Shown piece after piece: positions 7,189 to 16,788 of a stretch of DNA of 64,000 bases. The notes below the pieces were generated by a model, which saw only the letters and a program-made list of their open reading frames with translations, made no database searches and had not been told where the DNA came from. A program made the translations under genes and the position numbers. Positions within the stretch are counted from its first letter, which is position 1. Each line of letters starts with the position of its first letter. The stretch is from an uncultured Flavobacteriales bacterium (lineage in GTDB: Bacteria; Bacteroidota; Bacteroidia; Flavobacteriales; Schleiferiaceae): assembly GCA_913055685.1 (NCBI GenBank), contig CAJXKC010000001.1, forward strand, positions 1 to 64,000, read 5' to 3'.

Positions 7189-7959
7189 CTACTTCGAACA
7201 AACATAAAGAACCTCACCCTCCATCAAAGCATAGCGCTTTAATTCATCCGCACTAAGCATCTCGGTCGTATTGTAGGGCTTCACCTCAAAGCCTGCTTCT
7301 TTCAAGCGCTCGGGATAGTCACGGCCATATTGACGCACGTGATCGTACTGCCCAAAACGACGAATGCGCTCTTCGGGGTCGGTAATACTCGGATCTTCAT
7401 CGGTTATCTCCTGACCCGCCTTAAAGGGCACCTGCATAATTGCCAGACCGCCAGGCTTAAGCACGCGCTGTAACTCGCGCATGCATTGTTTATCATCATT
7501 CACATGCTCGAGTACGTGATTGCAGAAGATTACGTCGAAGTGATTATCGGGATACTGAATATCATGGATATCCATTTTCACATCCGCTATAGGCGAGTCT
7601 AAATCCGCCGTAAGGTAATCGAGGTTCTTCATCTTGCGGAAGCGCCCGTAAAAACATTGCTCGGGTGCCACGTGCAACATCGACTGCTGCTTGCTAAAGA
7701 AATCGGTTTCCTGCTTTAAATACAACCACAGCAAACGATGACGTTCCAGAGACATACTGGCCGGCGCCAAAGCGTTTTCGCGCTGCCGACCTTTATAGCC
7801 ATAAGGCAGTAATTTGCGGTATTTCCGACCGTCAATCGGGTCCTCAAAACGATCGCCTTTATAGAAAAAGGCCAAGACCGGAGCCGCCAAATAACTCAGG
7901 CGAATTAACCACTGACGGGGAATGGTATTGAGGGCGAACTTGAATAGTGATTTAATCAT
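7189..7959 (-). CDS. Class I SAM-dependent methyltransferase
   Basis: 256 residues with a Methyltransf_11-type fold. The SAM-binding motif I is unusual, LHVAPE at 95-100 in place of a GxGxG loop. The acidic motif II is at TADLDS (117-122), CNHVLEHV at 146-153 is the motif III/IV region, and LKPGG at 167-171 follows. The first about 45 residues are basic and hydrophobic and may lie on the membrane. The substrate is not evident. The gene is last in the gpmI-HAD-map operon and its start overlaps the end of map by 8 bases, so it is translationally coupled. A proline in motif I also occurs in related uncharacterised proteins, so it should not be read as inactivation. Confidence 0.8.
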   Translation of the reverse strand: MIKSLFKFALNTIPRQWLIRLSYLAAPVLAFFYKGDRFEDPIDGRKYRKLLPYGYKGRQRENALAPASMSLERHRLLWLYLKQETDFFSKQQSMLHVAPEQCFYGRFRKMKNLDYLTADLDSPIADVKMDIHDIQYPDNHFDVIFCNHVLEHVNDDKQCMRELQRVLKPGGLAIMQVPFKAGQEITDEDPSITDPEERIRRFGQYDHVRQYGRDYPERLKEAGFEVKPYNTTEMLSADELKRYALMEGEVLYVCSK

Positions 7960-8737
7960 CGGGATTGATTCCTAAAGCCTCGTAAATATAATCGTAGGTA
8001 GACAAAATTTGGGGCTCGCCGTCAACCAAAGCAACATCGTGTTCGAAGTGAGCAGCGGGTTTGCCATCGACGGTATTAATGGTCCAACCGTCCGACAATT
8101 GCTTAACGCGATAAGTACCCATGGTAATCATCGGCTCAATGGCCAATACCAAACCATTCTTCAACATCTTGCCCTTACCGGGTTTGCCGTAATTGGGAAC
8201 CTGCGGGTCTTCGTGGAGCTTGGTACCGATACCGTGACCCACCAATTCGCGTACTACGCCGTAACCGTGACTCTCAGCATGCTTCTGAATAGCAAAACCA
8301 ATATCTCCCAGACGATTACCGGCTCTAAAAGCTTCGATTCCGAGGTATAAACTCTCTTTGGTGACTTCCAATAACTTCTTAACTGCCGGATCTACTTCAC
8401 CCACCTCAAAGGTATAGGCATGATCACCGTAATAACCATTGAGAATTGATCCACAGTCGATGCTCACTACATCCCCTTCTTGCAATGGAATATCGGTAGG
8501 TAAACCATGTACCACCGTTTCGTTCTTGGAGATCAGTAAGGTGCTTGGGCAACCGTATAGGCCCTTAAAACCAGGCTCGGCTCCTTGTTGACGAATATAG
8601 TCTTCCGCCATGCGGTCGAGGTCCACCGGCTTTACCCCCGGCTTTATTTCTTTCGCCAGCATCCCTAAAGTTCTACTCACTACCAAAGCTGCTTCGCGCA
8701 ACTTCTCGATCTCGCTGGCCGATTTTAATTTGATCAT
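7952..8737 (-). CDS. map: Type I methionine aminopeptidase
   Basis: Removes the initiator methionine from nascent proteins; cytoplasmic, two-metal enzyme. 261 residues in the pita-bread fold. The five metal ligands fall at the expected positions: D94 (VSIDCGS), D105 (YGDHAYTF), H168 (VGHGIG), E201 (AIEPM) and E232 (HFEHDVAL). H78 in VVHGLP is the substrate-contacting histidine. There is no N-terminal zinc-finger extension, as is usual for bacterial type I enzymes. Its ATG lies one base after the stop of the HAD gene. Confidence 0.95.
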   Translation of the reverse strand: MIKLKSASEIEKLREAALVVSRTLGMLAKEIKPGVKPVDLDRMAEDYIRQQGAEPGFKGLYGCPSTLLISKNETVVHGLPTDIPLQEGDVVSIDCGSILNGYYGDHAYTFEVGEVDPAVKKLLEVTKESLYLGIEAFRAGNRLGDIGFAIQKHAESHGYGVVRELVGHGIGTKLHEDPQVPNYGKPGKGKMLKNGLVLAIEPMITMGTYRVKQLSDGWTINTVDGKPAAHFEHDVALVDGEPQILSTYDYIYEALGINPDD

Positions 8738-9151
8738 CTAAAATTTAAAAAAGCGTTTCTTGGATTTCTTCTTTTGCTCCGGCCCGGTGACTGCCTCCCC
8801 ACCGGCAATTTGATGGTATATCTCTCCCCATCCTGGGAAGCCGCCAAAGTTACGGTCGTCGATAAACATATCGGCATGTAGCTTTCTACTGGCCTTACGT
8901 TCATCGAACTTTTCTTCGGGATAGCTGGCATTCACGGCATAAAACTCAATGCCATGTTCTTTGCAAAAGGCTACGGCCTCATCCAGTTTACGGCCATAGC
9001 GATAGGTCCACAGAATTAATCGGTGTCCATCCCGCTGCAACATCTTTAAAGTGTCGAAAGCAAAAGGCATGGGCTTCCCGATTTTCGGATAAGCGTCTTC
9101 TACAATGGTGCCGTCAAAATCAACGGCGATTAGTTTCGAATCTAGATTCAT
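8738..9151 (-). CDS. Small HAD-superfamily hydrolase
   Basis: A 137-residue HAD phosphatase-like protein resembling the small cap-less group known from Bacteroides (BT0820 type). Motif I is D11-F-D13-G-T15, with the nucleophile D11 and acid/base D13. T49 in ILWTYR is the motif II position, K90 fits motif III, and D98-D99 in FIDDRNFGG is motif IV. The C-terminal 15 residues are strongly basic (KKKSKKRF). The substrate is unknown; a phosphorylated metabolite is likely. It overlaps the gpmI stop by 4 bases (ATGA). Confidence 0.8.
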   Translation of the reverse strand: MNLDSKLIAVDFDGTIVEDAYPKIGKPMPFAFDTLKMLQRDGHRLILWTYRYGRKLDEAVAFCKEHGIEFYAVNASYPEEKFDERKASRKLHADMFIDDRNFGGFPGWGEIYHQIAGGEAVTGPEQKKKSKKRFFKF

Positions 9152-10665
9152 GCTAAGAGCGTTTTACCGGTCATCGCCGCCGGTTGTTCTACCTCCATTA
9201 AATCTAAAATGGTAGGCGCTACATCGCCCAGTACTCCCTCGTGCATGGGCGTCCCGTCCACATTATTTCCTACTAAGAAACAGGGAACAGGCTGAGTAGT
9301 ATGGGCGGTATTTACCGTACCATCATCATTAAGCATGCAATCGGCATTACCGTGGTCGGCTAAGATGATAAAGCGGTAATCGTGTTTTAAACCTTCTTCG
9401 ACCACCGCCTGTAGACATTGATCTACCGTTTCACAAGCTTTAATCGCTGCTTCCATTACGCCCGTATGCCCCACCATATCGGGATTAGCAAAATTGAGGC
9501 AGATGAAATCGGGACTTTGCTTTTGCATGTCCTCAATTATGGCATCACGCACCTCAAAAGCCGACATCTCCGGCTGTAAATCGTAGGTAGCCACCTTGGG
9601 CGAATTGATCAATAAACGATGCTCGCCGGGGAATTCCGTTTCGCGACCGCCACTAAAGAAGAAAGTTACGTGGGGATACTTTTCGGTTTCCGCAATTCGT
9701 ACTTGGCTGCGATTGGCATTAGAAAGCACCTCACCCAAAGTATCGCTAAGATTGTCTTTTTCATAAACCACCTTTACCCCTTGGAAAGTATCGTCGTAAC
9801 GGGTTAGGGTTACATAGTACAAGTCCAACTTCTTCATTTCCTGTTCGGGGAAATCCTGCTGCGTAAGGGCCATACTTATCTGACGACCACGATCAGTCCG
9901 GAAGTTGAAATTCACCACTAAATCGCCCGCTTCGATAAGACCTTCGCTATCGATAAGTCCAGGTTCGATAAATTCATCGGTAGTGCCTGCGGCGTAGTTC
10001 TTTTCCAAACAAGCTGCAGCTGATGGGAAGGCTTCTCCTTTTCCATGGGTCAGCAAGTCATAGGCCTTGCGCACCCGCTCCCAACGCTTATCGCGATCCA
10101 TGGCAAAATAGCGACCAATTACCGAAGCTATCTTCCCACTAGTCTGAGCCATATGTTTTTCCAAATCAGCAACATAGCCCAAACCACCTTTGGGGTCGGT
10201 ATCGCGACCATCGGTAAAGGCGTGTACATACACTTTTTCCAAGCCCTCATTATGGGCCGCGGTACATAAACCTTTAAGGTGATTGATATGGGAATGCACC
10301 CCACCATCCGACAATAGTCCGATGAAATGCACTTTTACTTGTTTTTCCTTCGCGTAGGCAAAGGCTTCCTGCAAGACCTTTTCTTGGGCCAGACTACCGT
10401 CTTCAACCGCGAGGTTAATCTTCACCAGGTCTTGGTAGACCACCCGGCCGGCGCCCAAATTCATATGGCCCACTTCCGAATTACCCATTTGGCCTTCCGG
10501 TAAACCTACCGCCATGCCCGAGGCTTGTAGACGGGTATTAGGATAATCGTGGTACAAAGAATCTACAAAGGGAGTCTTTGCTTTGTCGATGGCCGATACG
10601 GCGATATTCTTCGCAATACCCCAGCCATCCAATATGATTAAAGCCGCTTTTTTACTGCTGCTCAT
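9148..10665 (-). CDS. gpmI: 2,3-bisphosphoglycerate-independent phosphoglycerate mutase
   Basis: Interconverts 3- and 2-phosphoglycerate in glycolysis and gluconeogenesis; cytoplasmic, two-manganese enzyme of the alkaline phosphatase superfamily. I take the ATG at 10665 (MSSSKKAAL, 505 residues). A longer frame adds MPPKFCS, but the ATG at 10665 starts the conserved ALIILDGWG segment sensibly. Metal ligand D13 lies in ILDGWG, the phosphorylated nucleophile S63 in MGNSEVGH, and the late ADHGNAD motif supplies more ligands. It leads the operon with HAD, map and the methyltransferase. A -7 box TAATTTTG lies 19 bases upstream. Confidence 0.95.
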   Translation of the reverse strand: MSSSKKAALIILDGWGIAKNIAVSAIDKAKTPFVDSLYHDYPNTRLQASGMAVGLPEGQMGNSEVGHMNLGAGRVVYQDLVKINLAVEDGSLAQEKVLQEAFAYAKEKQVKVHFIGLLSDGGVHSHINHLKGLCTAAHNEGLEKVYVHAFTDGRDTDPKGGLGYVADLEKHMAQTSGKIASVIGRYFAMDRDKRWERVRKAYDLLTHGKGEAFPSAAACLEKNYAAGTTDEFIEPGLIDSEGLIEAGDLVVNFNFRTDRGRQISMALTQQDFPEQEMKKLDLYYVTLTRYDDTFQGVKVVYEKDNLSDTLGEVLSNANRSQVRIAETEKYPHVTFFFSGGRETEFPGEHRLLINSPKVATYDLQPEMSAFEVRDAIIEDMQKQSPDFICLNFANPDMVGHTGVMEAAIKACETVDQCLQAVVEEGLKHDYRFIILADHGNADCMLNDDGTVNTAHTTQPVPCFLVGNNVDGTPMHEGVLGDVAPTILDLMEVEQPAAMTGKTLLA

Positions 10666-10683
10666 GCTACAAAATTTAGGGGG

Positions 10684-10691
10684 CAAAATTA
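10684..10691 (-). promoter_or_regulatory. -7 box TAATTTTG of gpmI operon, with adjacent palindrome
   Basis: On the minus strand TAATTTTG matches TAnnTTTG and lies 18 bases before the gpmI ATG. Immediately upstream, GGCATT-A-AATGCC (10692-10704) is a 13-base palindrome-like element at the spacing where a regulator could bind. No -33 TTTG at 19 bases. Confidence 0.45.
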
Positions 10692-10728
10692 GGCATTAAA
10701 TGCCGAAGACCCTGATATTTAGAGGGAA

Positions 10729-11412
10729 TTATGCCTGAAGCTTGGTGAGGGCGGTAACCGCTTGTTTGATATTATCGCGCACCTCCAGAATATTAGCCTC
10801 CATCATGTAACAGGGAGCCGATATTATTTTAAGCTCGGTGTCGATACTGATCTCCTCGATGGTAGCCGCGGTAGCTTGAGCGCCGGCTGCTTCCATCCCG
10901 CCGGAAATAGCCTCGATATCATAGGGCGATGCTTCCGCGGATGAGCCTACCGATAAGCGGGCCGAGAAGGAAGTGCCCTCGAGGGCTTTAGCTACGGTAG
11001 TCGGACTCATACACAAAGCCACGATCGGCTTCTTATTTTGCAGCATGCCCACAATGAGTTGCTTTACTTCTGGCAGTATTTTTCCCTCCGGACCACTAAA
11101 GGCCCACTTAGTAATATTCTTGGCGGTGCCAAAACCACCAGGCATAAAAAGAGCATCCATATCGCTGGGCTTCACCTCTGCCAAATCTTTGATTTCGCCG
11201 CGGGCAATGCGCGCCGATTCCACCAAAACATTACGCGTTTCGGCCATCTCTGAACCATCGAGGTGGTTCACCACATGATGTTGATCTACATTGGGCGCGA
11301 AACAAAAATACTCGTGCCCCGCTTCGGCCAAAGCCAATAAACTCAGTACTGCTTCGTGAATTTCCGTACCATCAAACACTCCGGATCCGTGGAGTAATAC
11401 GCCTACTTTCAT
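10729..11412 (-). CDS. elbB: ElbB-type glyoxalase (DJ-1/PfpI superfamily)
   Basis: 227 residues in the class I glutamine amidotransferase-like fold. It has the ElbB layout: VLLHGSGVFDGTEIHE at 5-20, MPGGFGTAKN at 90-99, and nucleophilic C134 in ALCMSPTT at 132-139. Escherichia coli ElbB has glyoxalase activity and was linked genetically to isoprenoid production; the natural role is unclear, and methylglyoxal-type detoxification is the safest inference. It is monocistronic on the minus strand, downstream of a divergent region shared with the T9SS protein at 11503. Confidence 0.9.
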   Translation of the reverse strand: MKVGVLLHGSGVFDGTEIHEAVLSLLALAEAGHEYFCFAPNVDQHHVVNHLDGSEMAETRNVLVESARIARGEIKDLAEVKPSDMDALFMPGGFGTAKNITKWAFSGPEGKILPEVKQLIVGMLQNKKPIVALCMSPTTVAKALEGTSFSARLSVGSSAEASPYDIEAISGGMEAAGAQATAATIEEISIDTELKIISAPCYMMEANILEVRDNIKQAVTALTKLQA

Positions 11413-11502
11413 TGTTTTGCTTTTGCCTCTAAATTAAAGACATCTTGCGCAACAGGCAACCTTTCTTATCTTCATCGTCTTAAAACCAGAAAAACCCGTT
11501 TA

Positions 11503-14034
11503 TTGATTCGCTTTTACCTCACGCTATACAGCTTGCTTTTAGGGCTTTGCTCCTTGTCGGGACAGGTGATAGAACATTGGAACCCTAATTTCGAATTAGA
11601 CCAGCCCCTTTTCCTCGAATGGCGTAGCGGTTTTCACGCTCAGGATAGCCTGGCCTTCATCGAACAGGATTCCGGTTGGGTCTTATACAATCCGCTTAGC
11701 AATGAAGCGGAGTTCATCACCACTAAAGACCCTATAACAGGCAATAAACTCGCACCTATTTGGAGCCTCTGGCTCAACAATCGTGTATGGTTTTTGGCTA
11801 ATCATCAGATCTATTTTTACCAAGAGGGCAAGACGTATCGTGGTGACAGCCTTTGGCCCGGCCAAAACTTCACCGAAGTTAACTACCTCTTTAGCGACGA
11901 TCAGCGTCTATTATTTGTGGCAGATTCTAAACTCTGGATCTGGGACCAGGATAGTTTAGGGTCGATACACATTCCCTGGGATGTAGGTCAAGAAAAAACT
12001 TACAAAGCATTCCATGCCGCTCATGCTTCGGTATACGCTCTGTCCCGTGGTAACCTTTATCTTTTAGAAAAGGATCAGTGGAAAAGCTTCTCCTTACCAC
12101 AAGGGACTAGTGTTGGTAATACCTACACAAATCTCTTCATCAGCCACTCAGAAGCACTGTACTTAAGCCTTGGCTTTGTGGGAAGCTATCGCTTTTCTCC
12201 CCAGGCGGGCTTCGTAAAACTCACTGATGCTATTTTCCAAGACTTCAAAGAAGACCGTAGCCAAAACTTATACGGTTTAAATCGAGAAGAAGAATTGGTC
12301 CGCATCGAAGCCGGAAAATTAGACACCCTTGAGGGCTACAAGCTCTACAGCATGCGCCAGTATTTTCGCGGCGCCAGCAACCTATTTTACGGACTTAAGG
12401 ATTACAACGGACTAATAACGCTGCGCTTAGATGCCCTTCATAATCCGCGCAGCACAGCAATCTTAAACAATGGCATTTGGCAGGCGGGCCTGAGTTCAAG
12501 CGGGGGGCTATTCGATCAAAGTTATGGCCCTTACGGGGAGGAGCAAAGGGCCGAAGACCCCTTAAATTTCCAGAGTGTAGCTGAAGGAAATCACCTGGTT
12601 ACCGATGCCGGTCTATGGCTAAGTTACCGGATTGAAGTCGATTCAGGGACCAAAACCTATTTCGACGGCACCGCCCTTAAGTCCAGGGTTTTTAATGATG
12701 CTGGGGATATCAACTTTGGACCGATCAGCTTTAAGCGGGATGAGCATTTTCGGCAGCGCTACAATCGTGTATGGAAAGTAGACCAAGCCATGATCCGTGA
12801 TTTCCGGCGCAATTACGAGGACCCTTTTTATCCCATTCCGGAAGTTATACAAAACTGGCCGGCGCATGGCGATACCACCAAGGGCGAAGCCTGGCTACTG
12901 GCTCCCTTTGTGGATCTCAATTACAATGACATCTATGAACCCCATAAGGGCGACTATCCCTCTATTAAAGGAGAGGCGGCTCTTTTAGCCATCTTCAACA
13001 ATGCGCGCCGTAGCAATGAAAGTGAAATCTCTGGTATTCTGGGCCTACCCGACTCCTTGCTTATAGAAGGCCTAATCATGCTTTACCATTTACCTAAAAA
13101 TGGTATTGCCAGCGACAGCGCAGTGTTTGTGGAATACAAAATTACCAACCGCGGCCGGCGACTTGAAGAACTCCATATAGGCATGGAAGCTAGATTACAC
13201 AACAAATCTTCTGGGGATCGCTTAAGGGCCTGTGATAGCATAAATAACAATGCCTTCATTTATCCGATGAACCCTTATAATGGGGCCTGGCAAAGTGCTT
13301 TTGTAAGCGTACCCGACCAACAAATGATAAGCCATACGGTGGTACATTCACCGGAAGAGACTAGTTCCATCGCCTACCAACCCCGAAATCATTTCCCGAT
13401 GGGCGCCGATCATTTTTACAATTACCTCAACTCCTATTTTTGCTGGGGAAAAAAGCAAGTGAGAAGACCAACGGAGATTCAAAACGATAGTCTTAGTGGT
13501 GTGCCGACAGCCTCTAAATATCCCTTAAGCAAGTTTCAATTCAACGCCTACTATAATTGGAAAGCCCTACAGGGTAGGTACCCATTTGGTCAAAATCGCA
13601 GCAGTCTACTGCGTCATCCTAATGTAAACCTAGAAACAAATGAAAGCCTCTGCCTAACTTATGCCTTTCACTTTAGCTCTTCCACCAAGAGCTGGCAGCA
13701 ATCCGTCTTAGGTGGTCAGGCGCAAAGCCAAGAAATTGGTGATTATTTGGATGCGCAAGATTCTTGTTGGACTCAGATTCTAAGGGGCAATCAATTGGAG
13801 CCACAAAGCTTTTTAATAAGCCTTTGGCCTAATCCTAGCGCCTCGGTTCTGCAAATTCAATTAGACCCCGAAAATAAACTGCTAAGCTCTAGGATCTATA
13901 GCATCAATGGCAGTCTGGTCGCAAGCTATGGGGCGCTAAAAAGTCTAGATATACACCAACTCAAAGCGGGCCTCTACCTCATCGAATGCGAAACGGAAGA
14001 AGGCAGCGCCCTCCTTAAATTCATTAAGCTTTAA
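11503..14034 (+). CDS. T9SS-secreted protein with C-terminal sorting domain
   Basis: 843 residues. The frame opens with TTG at 11503, and no ATG gives a comparable signal peptide (MIRFYLTLYSLLLGLCSLSGQ). About 740 residues of beta-rich sequence without a recognised catalytic motif follow. The C-terminal 75 residues are a type A T9SS sorting domain: LWPNPSASVLQIQ, then IYSINGSLVAS, LKAGLYLIECE, ending LLKFIKL. The protein is therefore predicted to cross the outer membrane by type IX secretion and to be anchored or released. The central region has many Trp/Tyr-rich repeats (QDSLGSIHIPWD) that could form a propeller, but that is inference. It ends 2 bases before the convergent AlkD-like stop. 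Confidence 0.85.
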   Translation: MIRFYLTLYSLLLGLCSLSGQVIEHWNPNFELDQPLFLEWRSGFHAQDSLAFIEQDSGWVLYNPLSNEAEFITTKDPITGNKLAPIWSLWLNNRVWFLANHQIYFYQEGKTYRGDSLWPGQNFTEVNYLFSDDQRLLFVADSKLWIWDQDSLGSIHIPWDVGQEKTYKAFHAAHASVYALSRGNLYLLEKDQWKSFSLPQGTSVGNTYTNLFISHSEALYLSLGFVGSYRFSPQAGFVKLTDAIFQDFKEDRSQNLYGLNREEELVRIEAGKLDTLEGYKLYSMRQYFRGASNLFYGLKDYNGLITLRLDALHNPRSTAILNNGIWQAGLSSSGGLFDQSYGPYGEEQRAEDPLNFQSVAEGNHLVTDAGLWLSYRIEVDSGTKTYFDGTALKSRVFNDAGDINFGPISFKRDEHFRQRYNRVWKVDQAMIRDFRRNYEDPFYPIPEVIQNWPAHGDTTKGEAWLLAPFVDLNYNDIYEPHKGDYPSIKGEAALLAIFNNARRSNESEISGILGLPDSLLIEGLIMLYHLPKNGIASDSAVFVEYKITNRGRRLEELHIGMEARLHNKSSGDRLRACDSINNNAFIYPMNPYNGAWQSAFVSVPDQQMISHTVVHSPEETSSIAYQPRNHFPMGADHFYNYLNSYFCWGKKQVRRPTEIQNDSLSGVPTASKYPLSKFQFNAYYNWKALQGRYPFGQNRSSLLRHPNVNLETNESLCLTYAFHFSSSTKSWQQSVLGGQAQSQEIGDYLDAQDSCWTQILRGNQLEPQSFLISLWPNPSASVLQIQLDPENKLLSSRIYSINGSLVASYGALKSLDIHQLKAGLYLIECETEEGSALLKFIKL

Positions 14035-14036
14035 GA

Positions 14037-14729
14037 TTATCGCGCGGCTTTTTCCTTTAAGCGCGCTATTTGAATGGGGTCACACAACTCCCGATAAGCA
14101 TCGCCTGCAGCCCAGTAGGCAAAGCGTCCGTTCTCCTCTTGCCAGTGCTTTTGGATATAGGTCACCACCTGCTCATTAAGCCAAAGACTGCGCTTGCCTA
14201 AAGTGCGCAATGCCCAAGAATGGGCCTTCTTCACAAAATTGCGGTCGTCCTCGATATATTCCTTAATCAGATCCAGATAAGGCAGGAAATCGGCATCGGG
14301 CATTTTCTTTTGCTTCATCGATAAACAGGCTATCATCACTATGCCTGCGCGCCGATTAAACTCACCGGGCAAGGGACTCCACAAATAAGGCAGCTCTTTA
14401 GCAAAGCTGGTTTTGGCAAATAGATTGGAACAATATTGATCGACTAAATCCCAAGAGTATAAAGGAGTCATTAGGTAATCGGCCTTTTCGGGACTAAGCT
14501 CCTTATAGGGGTAGATTAAACCCGCCGCCATCTTTGCCTCGTGGATATCACTTTCAAAAAGGGCTTCGGCTAAGGCTTTATCGTTCTTAAAAGGTTTTAG
14601 ATAATTGCGCAAATCGGGCATCCGCACCCCTATGGCATGCTCGGCCGGAATACCAAAGCCAAAAAGTTTCTGACGGTAATTCTCATCCGCCAAAGCGTAG
14701 AGGCCCTCGATAAAGCTGGCCGCCTCCAT
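14037..14729 (-). CDS. DNA alkylation repair protein (AlkD-like HEAT-repeat)
   Basis: 230 residues, all-helical, in the AlkC/AlkD HEAT-repeat superfamily (PF08713). It starts with a typical helix (FIEGLYALADENYRQKLFGF), then GVRMPDLRNYLK at 33-44, a segment with the conserved tryptophan of YSWDLVDQYC (about 91-100), and RNFVKKAHSWALRTLGK near 160-176, where the conserved Trp-Ala-Leu-Arg of the family lies. Expected to excise N3- or N7-alkylated bases from DNA. Its ATG overlaps the pepE stop as TAATG, so the two genes are coupled; the functional link between them is not obvious. Confidence 0.8.
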   Translation of the reverse strand: MEAASFIEGLYALADENYRQKLFGFGIPAEHAIGVRMPDLRNYLKPFKNDKALAEALFESDIHEAKMAAGLIYPYKELSPEKADYLMTPLYSWDLVDQYCSNLFAKTSFAKELPYLWSPLPGEFNRRAGIVMIACLSMKQKKMPDADFLPYLDLIKEYIEDDRNFVKKAHSWALRTLGKRSLWLNEQVVTYIQKHWQEENGRFAYWAAGDAYRELCDPIQIARLKEKAAR

Positions 14730-15457
14730 TAGCCCAATAAAAAGCTAATATCTCCGGGTTCTATTTCACGAGCCGCCTTAGCCGCTTCGAATAAACGGGC
14801 GCTATGCGGACCTTTCAATTCCAGACGATTGTTTTCCAAGCGCAACCAACTGCCTTCCCGAATACCGATAACCGGCTGTGAGTTTTGGCAGTGGAATTCA
14901 TTGATGCGGGTTTCGCGAGTTTCCCCTTGATGCTTAGAATCAGGTACCGGATCCAAATAATGGGGATTAATATTAAAGGGCACTAAAGTAAGGGCATGGA
15001 AGCTGGGTGGATATACAATGGGCATATCATTGGTGGTGCCAATGCTTAAACCGGTGATATTGCTACCGGCGCTGCTTCCCATATAAGGGGTTCCGGCTAC
15101 CACCGCTGCGCGCAAAGGCTCAATCAGCTCCAGCTCATATAAAGTCTTGGTGAGTAAAAAAGTGTTTCCTCCGCCTACAAAAATCGCCTCTGCTTCGGCT
15201 ATCGCCTTCATCGGATCGGCGTATTCGTGAATACCCTTTACCTCAATACCAATCGGCGCCAAGGCCTTTTGGGGATAGCTGGTGTATTCATCATAAGAAA
15301 TTCCGCCGGGCTGGGCGTAGGGAATAAATAAAAGGCTTTTGCGCTCCCCCATAAAATCCTGCAGCTCGTCCAAGAGATATTCCATGTACTCCGAACCGTA
15401 AATCTTAGAGGTGGAGATCATCAATATCTTGGAGCGTTCGCTGTGGTATGCTTTCAT
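14729..15457 (-). CDS. pepE: Dipeptidase E (alpha-aspartyl dipeptidase)
   Basis: Cleaves dipeptides with N-terminal aspartate; cytoplasmic, peptidase family S51. 242 residues. The nucleophile S129 is in GSSAGSN (127-133) and the catalytic histidine H166 in FNINPHYLD. Both are offset by nine from the S120/H157 pair of the enterobacterial enzyme, which fits the slightly longer N-terminus here. FVGGGNTF at 93-100 and TTNDMPIV at 141-148 are family hallmarks. MISTSKIYGS at residues 13-22 could mark an alternative start at M13, but the ATG at 15457 keeps the first beta strand complete. Confidence 0.9.
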   Translation of the reverse strand: MKAYHSERSKILMISTSKIYGSEYMEYLLDELQDFMGERKSLLFIPYAQPGGISYDEYTSYPQKALAPIGIEVKGIHEYADPMKAIAEAEAIFVGGGNTFLLTKTLYELELIEPLRAAVVAGTPYMGSSAGSNITGLSIGTTNDMPIVYPPSFHALTLVPFNINPHYLDPVPDSKHQGETRETRINEFHCQNSQPVIGIREGSWLRLENNRLELKGPHSARLFEAAKAAREIEPGDISFLLG

Positions 15458-15507
15458 GGGAGGGTTTTTGGGCTCACAAAGATATTTAAAGCAAATCGAT
15501 TTTGGAG

Positions 15508-16788
15508 CTATTTAGTCTCTTGATAGAGATGGGTCCAGATCCCCATCACCAAACCATCGATGCGGGTCCAGATCGGTCGAACCATCCCCTTTACCGCCGA
15601 AATATGATTGTAATCGCCGAAGAAGACCATGGGATTTGACTCAAATGGCTTTTCGGAAATCTTAATATTTTCCCAGCTATCCCCGCTATCTCTACTCACC
15701 GCCATATACACATCGGTGTAAAAGCCTTCCAGATCACGGCGATCGTAAAAGACGGTGTAGAGATAGCCACTACTTTGATCAACGGTCATCCAAGTAAAAA
15801 ACTGATCGGCTTCGCCTCCATCATCGTTAATCTTTTGGGGCTCCGACCAGGTAGCTCCGCCATCGTCACTCTTGATGAACCACACATCGTAATTCCCCAA
15901 GCGATCGTCTACCCAATTTACGTAGATATGTCCGCGGTAAGGCCCCTCACTTAGATCGCAAACCGTAACCGGCATGCCATTGGCGCGTTGAATCCCTTCC
16001 ACATCAATATCCCAACCGCCGGGCTGCTCGGCAATCACCAAATCTTCTTCCATCCAAGTCTTTCCGCCGTCGGTCGACTTATCGAAAAACAATTTATTCT
16101 GATTGGCCCAGGTGACATAAAGCGCCCCATTCGGTCCTACTGCCGGTACCGCTCCCTCTGTGGTACTATCGCCATCTAGGCAATTACCGGCCACTTCATT
16201 AATGCGAATGGCCTCCGACCAAGTTTCGCCGCCGTCCAGCGATTTGGAGAACAGAATATTGCTTTCATAAGCCGGATCATTAGTGCCGTATTTGTCGAAT
16301 TGGGTCCAGGTAACATACAAAGCATTGGTTCGTGGATCTACCACTGCCCAATGCTTATCCTGATCTTTGGGATGAAACATTCCCGTGTAGGAACCATTGT
16401 TCCAAGACTTTCCGCCGTCGACTGACTTCTGAATCACAATACGATCGAGTATTTGATCGCCGGACCAATTATCGCCATTGGGGTCGGATAAGTGCAGAAA
16501 ATAATGGGCGCCCGCGGTATCACTTACGATTACGGGATCACCCCACACGCCATAGGAGGACACCAGGGTATCGCCCTGCCAGGTCTTCCCCGAATCGGTC
16601 GAATAAAAAAACTGGTCTAATACCGCTCCCGCCACTACATTGGCCGGGTCTACCGGGTTTATACTTATACTCGGTTCACATAAACCACGGCCTCGCAAGA
16701 GACTACCCTCGCCAATCTTTACATTTTGGGCCATTAGGCTGTAGCCTGATGCGACTCCTACAATAATTGCTATAAACTTCTTTGTCAT
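15508..16788 (-). CDS. Exported Asp-box (BNR) repeat protein, sialidase-like fold
   Basis: 426 residues from the ATG at 16788, which overlaps the O-methyltransferase stop as ATGA; an ATG five codons earlier adds only MYSEE. A signal peptide MTKKFIAIIVGVASGYSLMA precedes Q21. Six Asp boxes (S/x-x-D-x-G-x-T/S-W) sit at about 63-70, 122-129, 183-190, 238-245, 307-314 and 365-372, the signature of a six-bladed propeller. This is the fold of sialidases and of several other proteins. I cannot place the arginine triad and Tyr/Glu pair of true sialidases, so glycosidase activity is unproven. There is no T9SS tail, so a periplasmic or outer-membrane-associated location is likely. Confidence 0.75.
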   Translation of the reverse strand: MTKKFIAIIVGVASGYSLMAQNVKIGEGSLLRGRGLCEPSISINPVDPANVVAGAVLDQFFYSTDSGKTWQGDTLVSSYGVWGDPVIVSDTAGAHYFLHLSDPNGDNWSGDQILDRIVIQKSVDGGKSWNNGSYTGMFHPKDQDKHWAVVDPRTNALYVTWTQFDKYGTNDPAYESNILFSKSLDGGETWSEAIRINEVAGNCLDGDSTTEGAVPAVGPNGALYVTWANQNKLFFDKSTDGGKTWMEEDLVIAEQPGGWDIDVEGIQRANGMPVTVCDLSEGPYRGHIYVNWVDDRLGNYDVWFIKSDDGGATWSEPQKINDDGGEADQFFTWMTVDQSSGYLYTVFYDRRDLEGFYTDVYMAVSRDSGDSWENIKISEKPFESNPMVFFGDYNHISAVKGMVRPIWTRIDGLVMGIWTHLYQETK